From: a virus
Direction: 5' to 3' (one strand)
DNA: 33,021 nt
IMG/VR virus record: IMGVR_UViG_3300033151_000693
Span: 1 to 33,021 of that record
Program-made: the position numbers and the translations under genes
Notes under the pieces: generated by a model
The model's database searches: none
What the model was told of the DNA's origin: nothing
What the model saw: only the letters and a program-made list of their open reading frames with translations
In this document: in pieces, positions 1 through 8,257 of the stretch
Layout of the letters: each line of letters starts with the position of its first letter
Numbering within the stretch: position 1 is the first letter of the stretch

Positions 1-186
1 CTTTATGGAGCGGGAATAAATGTCAATGTCATAATTGAGAAAAATCAATGTCATTCTCACGTTCACAATAACTATATTCCACCTCATAATCATGGTTCAG
101 TGTCTATAGGTAAAATTGGTAATCATGCTTATAATTATCAACCACCTGATATTGATAATAAACGAATAGTATTAATGTCCATATAA
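1..186 (+). CDS. C-terminal end of an unidentified protein (5' truncated)
   Basis: Frame 1 is open from the first base of the window to a TAA at 184-186, giving the last 61 residues of a protein whose start lies outside. The tail is rich in histidine and asparagine (CHSHVHNN, PPHNHG) with alternating glycine and hydrophobic residues, which would suit a virion surface or fibre-like protein or a metal-binding tail. There is not enough sequence to assign a family. An AAGGAG site directly after its stop serves the next gene, so it is probably co-transcribed with queD. That it is coding is supported only by the open frame and tight spacing. Confidence 0.5.
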   Translation, partial: LYGAGINVNVIIEKNQCHSHVHNNYIPPHNHGSVSIGKIGNHAYNYQPPDIDNKRIVLMSI

Positions 187-195
187 GGAGTTATC

Positions 196-618
196 ATGTA
201 TAAAATTGAAAGAAAATTTACAGTACCTATTGGTCATAGATTAAGTAAACACCAAGGAAGATGTTTTTCATTTCATGGTCATAACTTTACTATATTGGTT
301 GGAGTCAAATCTGAAGTGTTAGATAAAAATGATATGGTCATGGATTTTTCAGCTTTAAATGCTATAGTTGAAGGTTATATTGATAATTTGGATCACTGTA
401 CGCTTCTTAATATAACAGATGAAGATATTGGAAACAAATTAAAAGAACTGGGGTCAAGAGTTATTTTTGTAAATCATGATCCAACAGCAGAAAAATTAGC
501 AGAAACAATTTATGAAACTGTTAAAGTAATTTTAGAAAGAATGTATCCACTTGTAAAAATGGATTATGTAACAGTTTATGAAAATGAAAAATCTAAGGCA
601 ACATATATAGAGGAATAA
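196..618 (+). CDS. queD: 6-carboxy-tetrahydropterin synthase (QueD / PTPS family)
   Basis: This 140-residue protein belongs to the 6-pyruvoyl-tetrahydropterin synthase fold, and QueD is the likely role: conversion of 7,8-dihydroneopterin triphosphate to 6-carboxy-5,6,7,8-tetrahydropterin in preQ0 (7-deazaguanine) synthesis. Visible zinc ligands are H14, H27 and H29, with the catalytic cysteine C23 in the CxxxHGH motif. Further family signatures are VMDFSAL near residue 50, LDHCTLLN near 67 and PTAEKLA near 96, and the length is normal. The start at ATG 196 follows AAGGAG with a 5-base spacer. FolE2, which makes its substrate, is encoded at 21754 in the same window, supporting a pterin/7-deazaguanine role. 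A true PTPS cannot be excluded, but QueD is the usual assignment in phages. Confidence 0.9.
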   Translation: MYKIERKFTVPIGHRLSKHQGRCFSFHGHNFTILVGVKSEVLDKNDMVMDFSALNAIVEGYIDNLDHCTLLNITDEDIGNKLKELGSRVIFVNHDPTAEKLAETIYETVKVILERMYPLVKMDYVTVYENEKSKATYIEE

Positions 619-620
619 AA

Positions 621-2021
621 ATGCAGTTTAAAAAACGTTCTGGGATTTTAATACCGAAAACCCTTCAATATAATTCTGCTTACATACAGATAAAAGAGTC
701 ATTAGAAAGACGAGTGAAATCATATAATACGTCCAATTATGTATTTTATATCTTTTATATTGAATCGGAAAAATTCCTTTTGATACCAAGAAATTTTCCG
801 ATTAGAACATATTTTTGGGATCTTATAATTGATGATCGAAGTCATGAGGGACATCCCATAAATATAGAACACAATATTACTCCCAGAAGCGAATCTCAAG
901 AAAATGCCATCAAATATTTAATGAATAATGAAAATGGTATTTTGCAATTAGATCCTGGTGTCGGTAAAACAGTAGTCTCGATATATATGATTGCAGAACG
1001 AAAAGTAAAATCTCTTATTTTAGTTCATCGCAAACCCCTTGCAACTCAATGGAAGAATAGATTATTAGAGTTCACAAATTTAAAAGAAGATGACATATCA
1101 AAAATGACAAGTGCTACTTTTAGGGAAGACTTGGAAAAACCAATTATAATCTCAACAACACAAACATTCTTATCATTATTAAAAAGAAAAAGACAAGACT
1201 TTTTAATTGCCTTAGATAAAGCAAATATTGGTGTCTTCGTTGCTGATGAAGTTCATACATCAGTTGGAGCACCAACATTTTCAGAATGCTCAATTCATAT
1301 GCCATCAAAATATACATATGGTTTAAGTGCAACCCCATATAGATATGATGGTAATGAAGATGTCATTAAATTCCATCTTGGGGAAATATTTGAAGATGAT
1401 GATTTAACTGGAACTATGAAAGCAAAAGTTACAATCATTCTTCTGGATTATGAAATAGATACACCACGCAGACACAAGTATATCCATTGGGGGGGTGAGT
1501 TCCAACGAGCACGGTATCTTAATATGCTTAGAAAATCAACACCCCTTGAACGTGTTGTGAGGGGTTTATTAACGAGTTTAAGTGACCAAAGAGAACTAAT
1601 ATGTATGTCTGAACGAGTTAAACATATTGATGATCTTTTCGATTGGTTACCATCAAAAGATAAGGCAAAATTTTGTGGTAATGGAACATTAGATTCTTTA
1701 AAATATAAAACAACATTTGCAACACCTGGTAAGTGTAGAGATGGAATTGATGTACCATGGAAAGATAGTATAATAATGACGTCCCCAACTTCAAATATTA
1801 AACAGTTAACTGGAAGAATTGTAAGAGAATTTGAAAATAAAAAGACCCCATCGGTTATAGATCTAGTTGATTATGGATGTACTTATATGAGCAGAACATT
1901 CTACAAGAGAAGAACTTTTTATATTGAACGCAACTGGGAAATTCAGTATTTATTATTTAAAGATAATAAATTACATAATATTGAGGAAAATATCGCAATA
2001 GATATAATAGAGGGAAAATAA
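621..2021 (+). CDS. SF2 DNA/RNA helicase (UvsW/DEAD-like)
   Basis: This 466-residue ATPase has the superfamily 2 helicase motifs in order: motif Q/I region with DPGVGKT at residues 111-117, DEVH (motif II) at 209-212, SAT (motif III) at 236-238, and QLTGRIVRE (motif VI) at 395-403. The architecture resembles phage UvsW-type or RAD25-like helicases that remodel branched DNA during recombination-dependent replication and repair. It sits just before SbcD/SbcC homologues, which fits a recombination role. An unusual N-terminal 90 residues precede the helicase core and could bind substrate. The start at 621 lies two bases after the queD stop; the stop overlaps the next start by one base (TAATG), implying translational coupling. 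The exact substrate is inferred. Confidence 0.85.
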   Translation: MQFKKRSGILIPKTLQYNSAYIQIKESLERRVKSYNTSNYVFYIFYIESEKFLLIPRNFPIRTYFWDLIIDDRSHEGHPINIEHNITPRSESQENAIKYLMNNENGILQLDPGVGKTVVSIYMIAERKVKSLILVHRKPLATQWKNRLLEFTNLKEDDISKMTSATFREDLEKPIIISTTQTFLSLLKRKRQDFLIALDKANIGVFVADEVHTSVGAPTFSECSIHMPSKYTYGLSATPYRYDGNEDVIKFHLGEIFEDDDLTGTMKAKVTIILLDYEIDTPRRHKYIHWGGEFQRARYLNMLRKSTPLERVVRGLLTSLSDQRELICMSERVKHIDDLFDWLPSKDKAKFCGNGTLDSLKYKTTFATPGKCRDGIDVPWKDSIIMTSPTSNIKQLTGRIVREFENKKTPSVIDLVDYGCTYMSRTFYKRRTFYIERNWEIQYLLFKDNKLHNIEENIAIDIIEGK

Positions 2022-2365
2022 TGAAAATAAAAAGTGACTTTGTAACAAATAGTAGTTCAACCGCATTTATTATAACAAATAGAAGCAATGTCGTAAAAAC
2101 TCTGGTTCATTTTGTAAAAGAAAATCCTCAATTAATCAAACAGTTTACAAAAGAATATGATTGGTATAAAGGTCATAGATATTCTCAAAAAGCATTATTA
2201 GAATCAGCCAAATTAAATAACTTAGAATTTAAACCAGGAGAAAGAAAATATTCTATATTTGGTGATGAAGACGGAACTTTAATTGGTCTTGTATTTGATT
2301 ATATTTTGCGAAGCGGTGGGAGCTCAAAAAGTTTTTCATGGAGATTTTGTGAATATTTGAGGTAA
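2021..2365 (+). CDS. Small protein with KSDFVTNSSS N-terminal motif, copy 1
   Basis: This 114-residue protein of unknown function begins MKIKSDFVTNSSSTAFII, an N-terminus shared almost exactly with the products at 2370 and 6120. After about 18 residues the three sequences diverge completely, so the conserved part behaves like a tag or recognition leader rather than a fold core. The rest is polar and basic (GHRYSQKALLESAKL, GERKYSIFGDEDG) and ends SWRFCEYLR. No signal peptide or membrane segment is visible. The start overlaps the helicase stop by one base. I recall similar N-termini in unannotated bacterial and phage proteins but cannot name a family. A radical SAM enzyme follows the third copy, making post-translational modification one possible explanation. 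Confidence 0.7.
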   Translation: MKIKSDFVTNSSSTAFIITNRSNVVKTLVHFVKENPQLIKQFTKEYDWYKGHRYSQKALLESAKLNNLEFKPGERKYSIFGDEDGTLIGLVFDYILRSGGSSKSFSWRFCEYLR

Positions 2366-2369
2366 AATT

Positions 2370-2660
2370 ATGAAAATAAAAAGCGACTTTATAACTAATA
2401 GTTCATCAGCGTCTTTTATGATATTGAAAGAAAATTTAAGTTATCTACAAATGGCTCTAATATTTGATCATATTGAAGTTGGAATGATATTAGCTAATAA
2501 ATATAAATATGATGTATATCCAGATCAATGGAAAATTTCAGAAACAGAAACAGAGATTAAAGGACACACATCTATGGATAACTTTGATATGTGGTGGTAT
2601 CTTGAAAAAATTGGGGTTAGAAGGGAGCATGTTGAATATGACTCTTCAAATGACTGGTAA
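2370..2660 (+). CDS. Small protein with KSDFITNSSS N-terminal motif, copy 2
   Basis: This 96-residue protein starts MKIKSDFITNSSSASFMI, matching the copies at 2021 and 6120 over the first 18 residues and then diverging. The remainder is acidic, with aromatic residues (DVYPDQWKISETETE, NFDMWWYLEKIG). It begins four bases after the stop of copy 1, behind a GAGGTAA site, and overlaps the following small cysteine-rich gene by 23 bases. DNA identity with copy 1 is also high over the motif (the first 15 bases are nearly identical), suggesting tandem duplication with later divergence or replacement of the 3' part. The function is unknown. Coding status is supported by motif conservation and by close packing. 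Confidence 0.68.
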   Translation: MKIKSDFITNSSSASFMILKENLSYLQMALIFDHIEVGMILANKYKYDVYPDQWKISETETEIKGHTSMDNFDMWWYLEKIGVRREHVEYDSSNDW

Positions 2661-2871
2661 AGAAATGAAAAAAATATCAGAATACAAAGGAAGTCCGTGT
2701 AATACTTGCCTAGTTAAAGCTACATGTACTAGAAGTCTAGAAGATAAAACTGTATGTAAAGATTACATGGATTTTATATTAAAGGAAGTAACGAGATGTG
2801 TTGATGAAGCTGAAAATAGATTCCCCAATAAAAAGGTCTTCAACCCCTTAGATAGTTCTCGTTCCTACTAA
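2638..2871 (+). CDS. Small cysteine-containing protein, possible zinc or Fe-S binder
   Basis: A longer open frame begins at 2509, but that would overlap most of copy 2. I choose ATG 2638 because AGGGAG at 2622-2627 sits about 10 bases upstream, giving 77 residues beginning MTLQMTGKEMKK. The product contains PCNTCLVKATC followed by a further cysteine (DKTVCKDY), that is CxxC-x5-C-x9-C, which could bind one zinc ion or a small cluster, and one later cysteine (TRCVDEAE). The C-terminal half is helical and charged. No family is recognised. An alternative start at 2629 is less likely because the SD would be only one base away. It lies 17 bases before the sbcD-like gene. Confidence 0.55.
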   Translation: MTLQMTGKEMKKISEYKGSPCNTCLVKATCTRSLEDKTVCKDYMDFILKEVTRCVDEAENRFPNKKVFNPLDSSRSY

Positions 2872-2888
2872 AAAAAGGAGAAATAATA

Positions 2889-3917
2889 ATGAAATTTGCA
2901 TTTATCGCAGACATTCATTTTTCAAGATATGGCCAAGATAAAATTGAAGATAAAACTAATTTGCCTGAGAGATTGCATAGTATAAAAAATGCATTGTATG
3001 AAGTAGCACAATATTGCAAAGACTATAAAATTGGAACTATTATATTTGGTGGTGATACTCTTCATGGAAAATCTATAATATATGCAATCGCTCAGGATTT
3101 AATGTTTGATTTCTTTGAAGATAACCCGGATATCGAATTTTGGGTTATTGATGGAAATCATGATTTGTCTGGAAAAGCCGAAACTGCAGTTTCAGCTCTA
3201 CGTCCTTTAGGAAATATACCTGGGGTTAATTGGATAGGTCATAAAAAACTTAGTTATCGGTTACCCAATGAAGATATGTTATTAGTCCCATATTCATATA
3301 AAACCCCAGAAATAGTCAAACAAAATAAAGCAAGAATATTAGTCTCTCATTTTGGTTTGGATGAAGGAATTTTAAACTCAGGATTAAGCATTATTTCAGA
3401 TGTTTCTTTAAAAGATCTTATTGGAAGATACGAATTAGTACTACTCGGACATTATCATAAACCCCAAGAAATAATAAGAGAAGATATTAAACTTTATTAC
3501 GCAGGATCCTTGATCCAATTAGACTGGGGGGAAAAGGGCGACGAGAAACGATTTTTGGTTGTTGATACAGATACATTAGATGTACAGAGTATCCCAATAA
3601 CTAATTATAAGAAACATATTGAAATTGAGTTAACAGCTGAAAATAAAGATGAAATGTTTAAACTTGCAAGAAAAGCAAAGCAAAATGGTGATCATGTTAA
3701 AGTAATAATGAAAGAAAAAGTTGATCTTACATCGGTTGCCGGTGAGTTTAATGTAGTAGACAAAACTGAACGTGATATAACAGATAGAGGTATTTCATCT
3801 TCAATGTCTAAAGATGATATTATAAGAAGATATCTAAAAATAAAAGAAGTACCAGAAGATCTGGCGGAAGAATATTTTAAAGCAGGTATTGATATAATCA
3901 ATTCATGCGAAATATAA
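2889..3917 (+). CDS. sbcD: SbcD/Mre11-type exonuclease subunit (T4 gp47-like)
   Basis: This 342-residue calcineurin-like phosphoesterase is the nuclease partner of the Rad50-like ATPase encoded next. All metal-binding motifs are present: D8 and H10 (ADIH), D56 (GGD), N90-H91-D92 (GNHD), H154 (SHFG), and H188 with H190 (GHYH). Together with SbcC it should form the SbcCD / gp46-gp47 complex that resects double-strand ends and opens hairpins during recombination-dependent replication; in T4 the pair is also used in host DNA degradation. Start ATG 2889 follows AAGGAG with an 8-base spacer. The stop is 10 bases from sbcC, a conserved operon arrangement. The length suits the compact phage version with a short capping domain. 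Confidence 0.9.
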   Translation: MKFAFIADIHFSRYGQDKIEDKTNLPERLHSIKNALYEVAQYCKDYKIGTIIFGGDTLHGKSIIYAIAQDLMFDFFEDNPDIEFWVIDGNHDLSGKAETAVSALRPLGNIPGVNWIGHKKLSYRLPNEDMLLVPYSYKTPEIVKQNKARILVSHFGLDEGILNSGLSIISDVSLKDLIGRYELVLLGHYHKPQEIIREDIKLYYAGSLIQLDWGEKGDEKRFLVVDTDTLDVQSIPITNYKKHIEIELTAENKDEMFKLARKAKQNGDHVKVIMKEKVDLTSVAGEFNVVDKTERDITDRGISSSMSKDDIIRRYLKIKEVPEDLAEEYFKAGIDIINSCEI

Positions 3918-3927
3918 GGAGAATATT

Positions 3928-6114
3928 ATGCGTAATATTCAATTTCAAGAAGTAGGGATGGAAAACTTTGGACCATATATTGATCCCATGATATTAAAAT
4001 TCCCAACTGATAAACTAACTTTATTAACAGGACCAAATGGTATTGGAAAAACTCTATCTTTAGATGCCATTCCTTTTACTCTATATGGTATTACCAGTAA
4101 GAAAGCAAAAGGTGATGATGTTGTTAATAATATAAAGAAGAAAAATTGTAAAACATGGGTTAAATTTAAAATAAATAAAGATCAGTATATTGCTACACGT
4201 TATCATAAATATTCAAGATTGGGTAATACAGTCATTCTGAATAAAAATAAAATTGATATAAAAAAAGGGCATAGAGAAGTTCTTCCTGAAATAGAAAGAT
4301 TATTATGCCCCCAAAAAGCATTTATGAATACGTTAATGTTTGGTCAAAAAGTAAAAGATTTCTTTACAGATCTTGTAGACTCTGACAAAAAAGAAATTTT
4401 TAGAAAGATAATAGGTCTTGAACAATACACTGATTATTATGGACAAGCAAAGATCAAATTAAAAGATCTCAAAGATCTTATTAATGAAGTAGAAAAAAGA
4501 CTTGGAATTAATAATGGATTACTTGAAGATACAATCATTCAGATTAAAATTCTCTCAGATCTTAAAACTAAATTTTATAAAGATAAACAAAATAACATCA
4601 ATACGTTAAAAGAATCTTATAAAGAAAATGAAAAATTATCAAATTTTTCGCAAAATGATCTAAGTAAAATACAAGTTGATTCAAATACTGAGAAAATTTC
4701 TGAAGAATTAAATAAAATTCAAAATAAAATTGCTATCTTAGATAAAGATACTTCTGTAAAACTCCATGACTTACAACACCAACAAGAAAAGAAAAGGATG
4801 GAGTTAGAAGCAAAAGCAACCGAAACAAAATTGAAAATCAAAAGCTTAAAGGACAATCTTTTATCTGAACTTCGTAATGAAGAAGCAAAATTAAAAGAAG
4901 AATTAAATAATATAATTTCATTAAATCAGAATGATAGACATGACCTTGAATTACAAGTTGAAAAAATTGAATCTGAAAATATTGGTTTATTAGAAAGAAT
5001 CTATGAAATAAATCATAATGTGCTTGAACAAGAACATTCAACATGTCCAACCTGTGAGCAAGATGTAACTGAAGATGCAACAGACAAGCTCATTTTAAAG
5101 GTGGAACATTTTCAATCTAAAGTTCAAAAAAATCAAAAAATAATTGATGAGTTACAAGAAAAACACAAAAACTTAATAAATAATCTAAGTCCGCTATCCG
5201 ATGAGTTTCATAATAAAATTTCTAATATAAAATTAAAAATGAAATCCATAATGGCTGATCAAGAAAAAGAATATACCGATATTGATATTAGATTGCAAAA
5301 TGCAATAGATCAAGTCAATGAAGCAGTAATTTCTATTAAAAATGATTTAGAAAAAGAACAACTCAAAGATAAACAAGAGTTGGGAAAAAGAGAAAAAGAT
5401 CTTATTGAGAAAAAACAATATCAAGAACAACAATTAGAAAAAATTAAAGAAATAGAAAAAACAATAAATTATTTACGCCAAAATATGGACTCTATTAATA
5501 ACCAAATAGAATACAAAGAAAATGAAAAATACGATTCAACACAACTTAATTCATATATTAAAAAAGAAAGAGATCAAAAAATTTCTATCGAAATTGATAA
5601 ACAACAATTTAAAACTATTTCCGCTCAAATTTTAATTTATGAGTTTTGGAAAGTAGGATATTCATCATCGGGAATCCCTTCAATGTTAATTGATGATTCA
5701 ATCCCTTTTATGAATAAGAAAATAACTGAATATCTAGATCTTCTAACAAATGGACGATATATAGTTTCATTTGATACTTTAGACGAAAATAAAGCTGGAG
5801 ATTTCAAAGACAAAATTTCAGTTAGAGTTATGGATACACACACAAAAGCAAACTCGAGAGTTCAACTGTCAGGTGGGCAAACAAGAATAATTGATATTGC
5901 TACAATTTTAACTCTCGGTGACTTACAATCAAATTTACAAGATGTTGTATTTAACATTTTATTATTTGATGAAATATTTGATGCATTGGATTATGAAAAT
6001 GCAAATTATGTTTCAAAAGTTTTAAATAAATTGAAAATTGGTAAATCAATTTATGTTATATCTCATACACATCAGGATCAACTTGAACCTGATGAGATAT
6101 TAACCATGAGGTAA
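3928..6114 (+). CDS. sbcC: SbcC/Rad50-type SMC ATPase (T4 gp46-like)
   Basis: This 728-residue protein has the SMC/Rad50 layout. The N-terminal ATPase half has Walker A GPNGIGKT at 35-42. Coiled coil occupies about residues 180-590 (Lys/Glu/Leu rich), interrupted by a zinc-hook CPTC at 373-376. The C-terminal half has the ABC signature LSGGQ at 647-651 and Walker B LLFDE with D681-E682. It should dimerise through the hook and power the SbcD nuclease on DNA ends. The coiled coil is short compared with bacterial SbcC and similar to phage gp46 proteins. Start ATG 3928 is 8 bases after AAGGAG. The gene is followed after five bases by the third KSDFVTNSSS gene. Confidence 0.92.
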   Translation: MRNIQFQEVGMENFGPYIDPMILKFPTDKLTLLTGPNGIGKTLSLDAIPFTLYGITSKKAKGDDVVNNIKKKNCKTWVKFKINKDQYIATRYHKYSRLGNTVILNKNKIDIKKGHREVLPEIERLLCPQKAFMNTLMFGQKVKDFFTDLVDSDKKEIFRKIIGLEQYTDYYGQAKIKLKDLKDLINEVEKRLGINNGLLEDTIIQIKILSDLKTKFYKDKQNNINTLKESYKENEKLSNFSQNDLSKIQVDSNTEKISEELNKIQNKIAILDKDTSVKLHDLQHQQEKKRMELEAKATETKLKIKSLKDNLLSELRNEEAKLKEELNNIISLNQNDRHDLELQVEKIESENIGLLERIYEINHNVLEQEHSTCPTCEQDVTEDATDKLILKVEHFQSKVQKNQKIIDELQEKHKNLINNLSPLSDEFHNKISNIKLKMKSIMADQEKEYTDIDIRLQNAIDQVNEAVISIKNDLEKEQLKDKQELGKREKDLIEKKQYQEQQLEKIKEIEKTINYLRQNMDSINNQIEYKENEKYDSTQLNSYIKKERDQKISIEIDKQQFKTISAQILIYEFWKVGYSSSGIPSMLIDDSIPFMNKKITEYLDLLTNGRYIVSFDTLDENKAGDFKDKISVRVMDTHTKANSRVQLSGGQTRIIDIATILTLGDLQSNLQDVVFNILLFDEIFDALDYENANYVSKVLNKLKIGKSIYVISHTHQDQLEPDEILTMR

Positions 6115-6119
6115 AAAAT

Positions 6120-6506
6120 ATGATAATTAAAAGTGATTTTGTAACAAATAGCTCTTCCACCGCATATATTATTTTAGATCTTGGAAGCAAACCAATGGAT
6201 TTTGCTACTATTTTGTGGCAAGAAGGACTTGAAAAATGGCAAATGAAAGTCAATGAAGTTTTCACTAAAGATCAAATAAATGAGTTTAAAAAATTTAATA
6301 ATTATAAAGAAGACCTGGATTGGATCGAAAACGTTACTGGTCCAAATAGTGGTATTTTAAGCTCGCTAGCATATAATACTGCTTTGATTCATTTACATGA
6401 AGGCCAAACAATTCACTATCTAGTGATTGATAGAGGTTATAATATATATAGATTAGTGGAAAAAGTACCACAACTTCAGATAATATATATAGATGGGGGC
6501 CATTGA
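6120..6506 (+). CDS. Small protein with KSDFVTNSSS N-terminal motif, copy 3
   Basis: This 128-residue protein starts MIIKSDFVTNSSSTAYII, again matching copies at 2021 and 2370 only over the first 18 residues. The rest includes QINEFKKFNNYKEDLDWIE and a C-terminal part with hydrophobic strands (HYLVIDRGYNIYRLVE, LQIIYIDGGH), so it is probably a small folded domain rather than a disordered peptide. Its TGA stop overlaps the ATG of the radical SAM gene by one base (TGATG), meaning the two are translationally coupled. That coupling is the best local hint that the NSSS family and the radical SAM enzyme belong together. No known function. Confidence 0.7.
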   Translation: MIIKSDFVTNSSSTAYIILDLGSKPMDFATILWQEGLEKWQMKVNEVFTKDQINEFKKFNNYKEDLDWIENVTGPNSGILSSLAYNTALIHLHEGQTIHYLVIDRGYNIYRLVEKVPQLQIIYIDGGH

Positions 6507-7555
6507 TGAATAAAATACATATAGTAAATTGGTTATTAACTCGAAAATGTAATTTGAGTTGTGACTATTGTGCAATTGTAAGAAACTATAAAAACAAACC
6601 AAAAGAATATCCAGACATGGACCATTATATAAAAAATGAAATGTCAACTAATTATATTATAAATATGTTAAGTTTATTTAAAAATCACAACTCAGATGCA
6701 TTTCATATATTCTATGGCGGCGAACCATTATTGCGAAAGGATTTACCAGAAATAATAAATTTTTGTAATAATAATAGTATTCATTATACAATTATTAGCA
6801 ATAATACGAAAGGAGTTCAACCGCTTTTTACTAAATTGTTTCATGAAGTAGAGTATATACAAGGGTTTACAAGTTCTGTTGATCCGGTATTTAATTCAAA
6901 TGAAGATGTAGGAGAAGATCGAGTTCTTAAAAGCATTGAAGGATTCAAGAGACTTAAAGAAATAAAAGATGCTGGTCTTGTAAAAGATGTTGTTGCAGAA
7001 ATAACTGTAATGAGATATAATGTGCAATATCTTTATGAGTTAGTAAAAAGTTTAAATGATGTTGGAATTAATAGCGATATTACATTTATTGATATTGCAA
7101 AGAATCCTTATTATGACTTTGCTAATATAAGTGATCCAGATTTGTTAGTTACTCGAGATGAAGCATTCCTTCCATTAAAGAACTTGATAGAAAGCGACTT
7201 TAATATTCATATGAAAAATAAGTTATTATCTAAAATATATAATTATGCATTACCATCAAATATGAATTGTGAGATTGATAAAAAATTACATAATGTTACA
7301 ATTGATGCTGATGGTTCAGTTAGATTATGTCTTCGTATAAGAGGTGTTTCAACTCCATCTCAAATAAAAGTTCAAAATCTATTTGATAAAAATGACATTA
7401 AACAAATCTCACATTTTGCTCATTTATGTATTATTAAAGATAAAGAAAAATATTGTCAATTATGTAATCATACTTGTCAATTGATGAGTAAAATAATTGA
7501 TGAAGAAAATTCTAGTCCGGATGAGTTGGTTCATTCAGATATAAGGGAGGGCTAA
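6506..7555 (+). CDS. Radical SAM protein with SPASM-like C-terminus
   Basis: This 349-residue protein has the radical SAM cluster motif CxxxCxxC at C15, C19, C22 (RKCNLSCDYC) and the GGEP motif (FYGGEPLL, near residue 71), which bind the 4Fe-4S cluster and SAM. The C-terminal third has a cysteine set of the SPASM/twitch kind: a cysteine before VTIDADGSVRLC, then CIIKDKEKYCQLCNHTC. SPASM enzymes typically hold auxiliary clusters and modify peptides or proteins. It is too long, and its C-terminus is wrong, for QueE, although QueD and FolE2 occur in this window. TTG at 6503 is an upstream alternative, but ATG 6506 behind GGGGG and overlapping the previous stop is preferred. The partner may be the NSSS-motif proteins. 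Confidence 0.85.
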   Translation: MNKIHIVNWLLTRKCNLSCDYCAIVRNYKNKPKEYPDMDHYIKNEMSTNYIINMLSLFKNHNSDAFHIFYGGEPLLRKDLPEIINFCNNNSIHYTIISNNTKGVQPLFTKLFHEVEYIQGFTSSVDPVFNSNEDVGEDRVLKSIEGFKRLKEIKDAGLVKDVVAEITVMRYNVQYLYELVKSLNDVGINSDITFIDIAKNPYYDFANISDPDLLVTRDEAFLPLKNLIESDFNIHMKNKLLSKIYNYALPSNMNCEIDKKLHNVTIDADGSVRLCLRIRGVSTPSQIKVQNLFDKNDIKQISHFAHLCIIKDKEKYCQLCNHTCQLMSKIIDEENSSPDELVHSDIREG

Positions 7556-7558
7556 ACT

Positions 7559-7885
7559 ATGCCTGAAAAGAAAGATGTAATAGATTCTGATATTATAATG
7601 TCTGCTGTTCAATTTTGGAAAAAAGTTTATGATGAAAAAGATGTTGTTATAAAGTTTATAAAACAAGATAGAACAGAAAGAATAATGAGATGTACTCTTG
7701 ATTTTACCAAAGTTCCAAAAAGAGATCATCCCAAAAGAGTTAATATTGAAAATATTTTGAAATTGATTCAAAAAAATAAAATTATGCATGTATATGATTT
7801 AGAAAAAATGGCATGGAGATCTGTTCCGTTTGATCGGGTTCAATGGATGGATACTAAAGATAGACGATATTTTGTAAAAAAATAA
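7559..7885 (+). CDS. Hypothetical protein, 108 residues
   Basis: This small basic protein has no motif I recognise. It begins MPEKKDVIDSDIIMSAVQFW and contains a run of beta-like segments (DVVIKFIKQDRTERIMRCTL) and later VYDLEKMAWRSVPFDRVQW. The pattern of a short strand set followed by a C-terminal WRSVPFDRV is reminiscent of small SH3-like or 'WYL-like' phage proteins that bind nucleic acid, but this is a guess. It starts three bases after the radical SAM stop, behind an AGGGAGG site within that gene's last codons. It is followed at 12 bases by another small gene. Coding status rests on the SD, spacing and open length. Confidence 0.6.
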   Translation: MPEKKDVIDSDIIMSAVQFWKKVYDEKDVVIKFIKQDRTERIMRCTLDFTKVPKRDHPKRVNIENILKLIQKNKIMHVYDLEKMAWRSVPFDRVQWMDTKDRRYFVKK

Positions 7886-7897
7886 GGAGAATGTCTA

Positions 7898-8257
7898 GTG
7901 GGAATTTTACAAGAATTGCTTAAAGAAATAAAAGGAGATGACAATACAGAGAAAATCAGAAAACTTTGTGATAAAATTGCTAAAGAAGAAGAAAATAATA
8001 TAAAAAATTTGTTGATGGTCCCAAAAGGACCTAATATATTTTTATCTTTAGAAGTTCCTGGAAGAACTACAAAAGAAAATGCATTTCTTATATTGGAACG
8101 AGAAAGCGAAGATAAGTATCTTTTGGTACTTTATATTACAATGACATGGGGAGAGAGTCGTTTAAAAAGACAAAAGGTTTGGGAGATAGATGATCATCGA
8201 CCAGAGAAAATTTTAACTGAATATGTGAAAAAATATAAATTTTTAAGAGGTGAATGA
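7898..8257 (+). CDS. Hypothetical protein, 119 residues, GTG start
   Basis: The reading frame opens at GTG 7898, 8 bases after AAGGAG (7884-7889). An out-of-frame ATG at 7891 lies within that spacer. The product begins with a charged helical region (LQELLKEIKGDDNTEKIRKL, KIAKEEENNIKN) followed by predicted strands (NIFLSLEVPG, NAFLILERE, KYLLVLYITMTWG) and ends KKYKFLRGE. No family is recognised. Its TGA stop overlaps the start of the 884-residue gene (ATGATG at 8254-8259), so it is coupled to the first gene of the ubiquitin-like cassette. It could be an accessory of that cassette, but nothing in the sequence proves it. Confidence 0.6.
   Translation: MGILQELLKEIKGDDNTEKIRKLCDKIAKEEENNIKNLLMVPKGPNIFLSLEVPGRTTKENAFLILERESEDKYLLVLYITMTWGESRLKRQKVWEIDDHRPEKILTEYVKKYKFLRGE

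Noticed and set aside
2509-2637. Start of the cysteine-containing gene at 2509
   Set aside because: It would overlap most of the NSSS copy 2 gene; the SD at 2622-2627 supports ATG 2638.
6506-7555. Calling the radical SAM protein QueE because QueD and FolE2 are present
   Set aside because: QueE is about 210-250 residues and lacks the C-terminal SPASM-like cysteine cluster seen here; the protein is 349 residues and sits with the NSSS genes.
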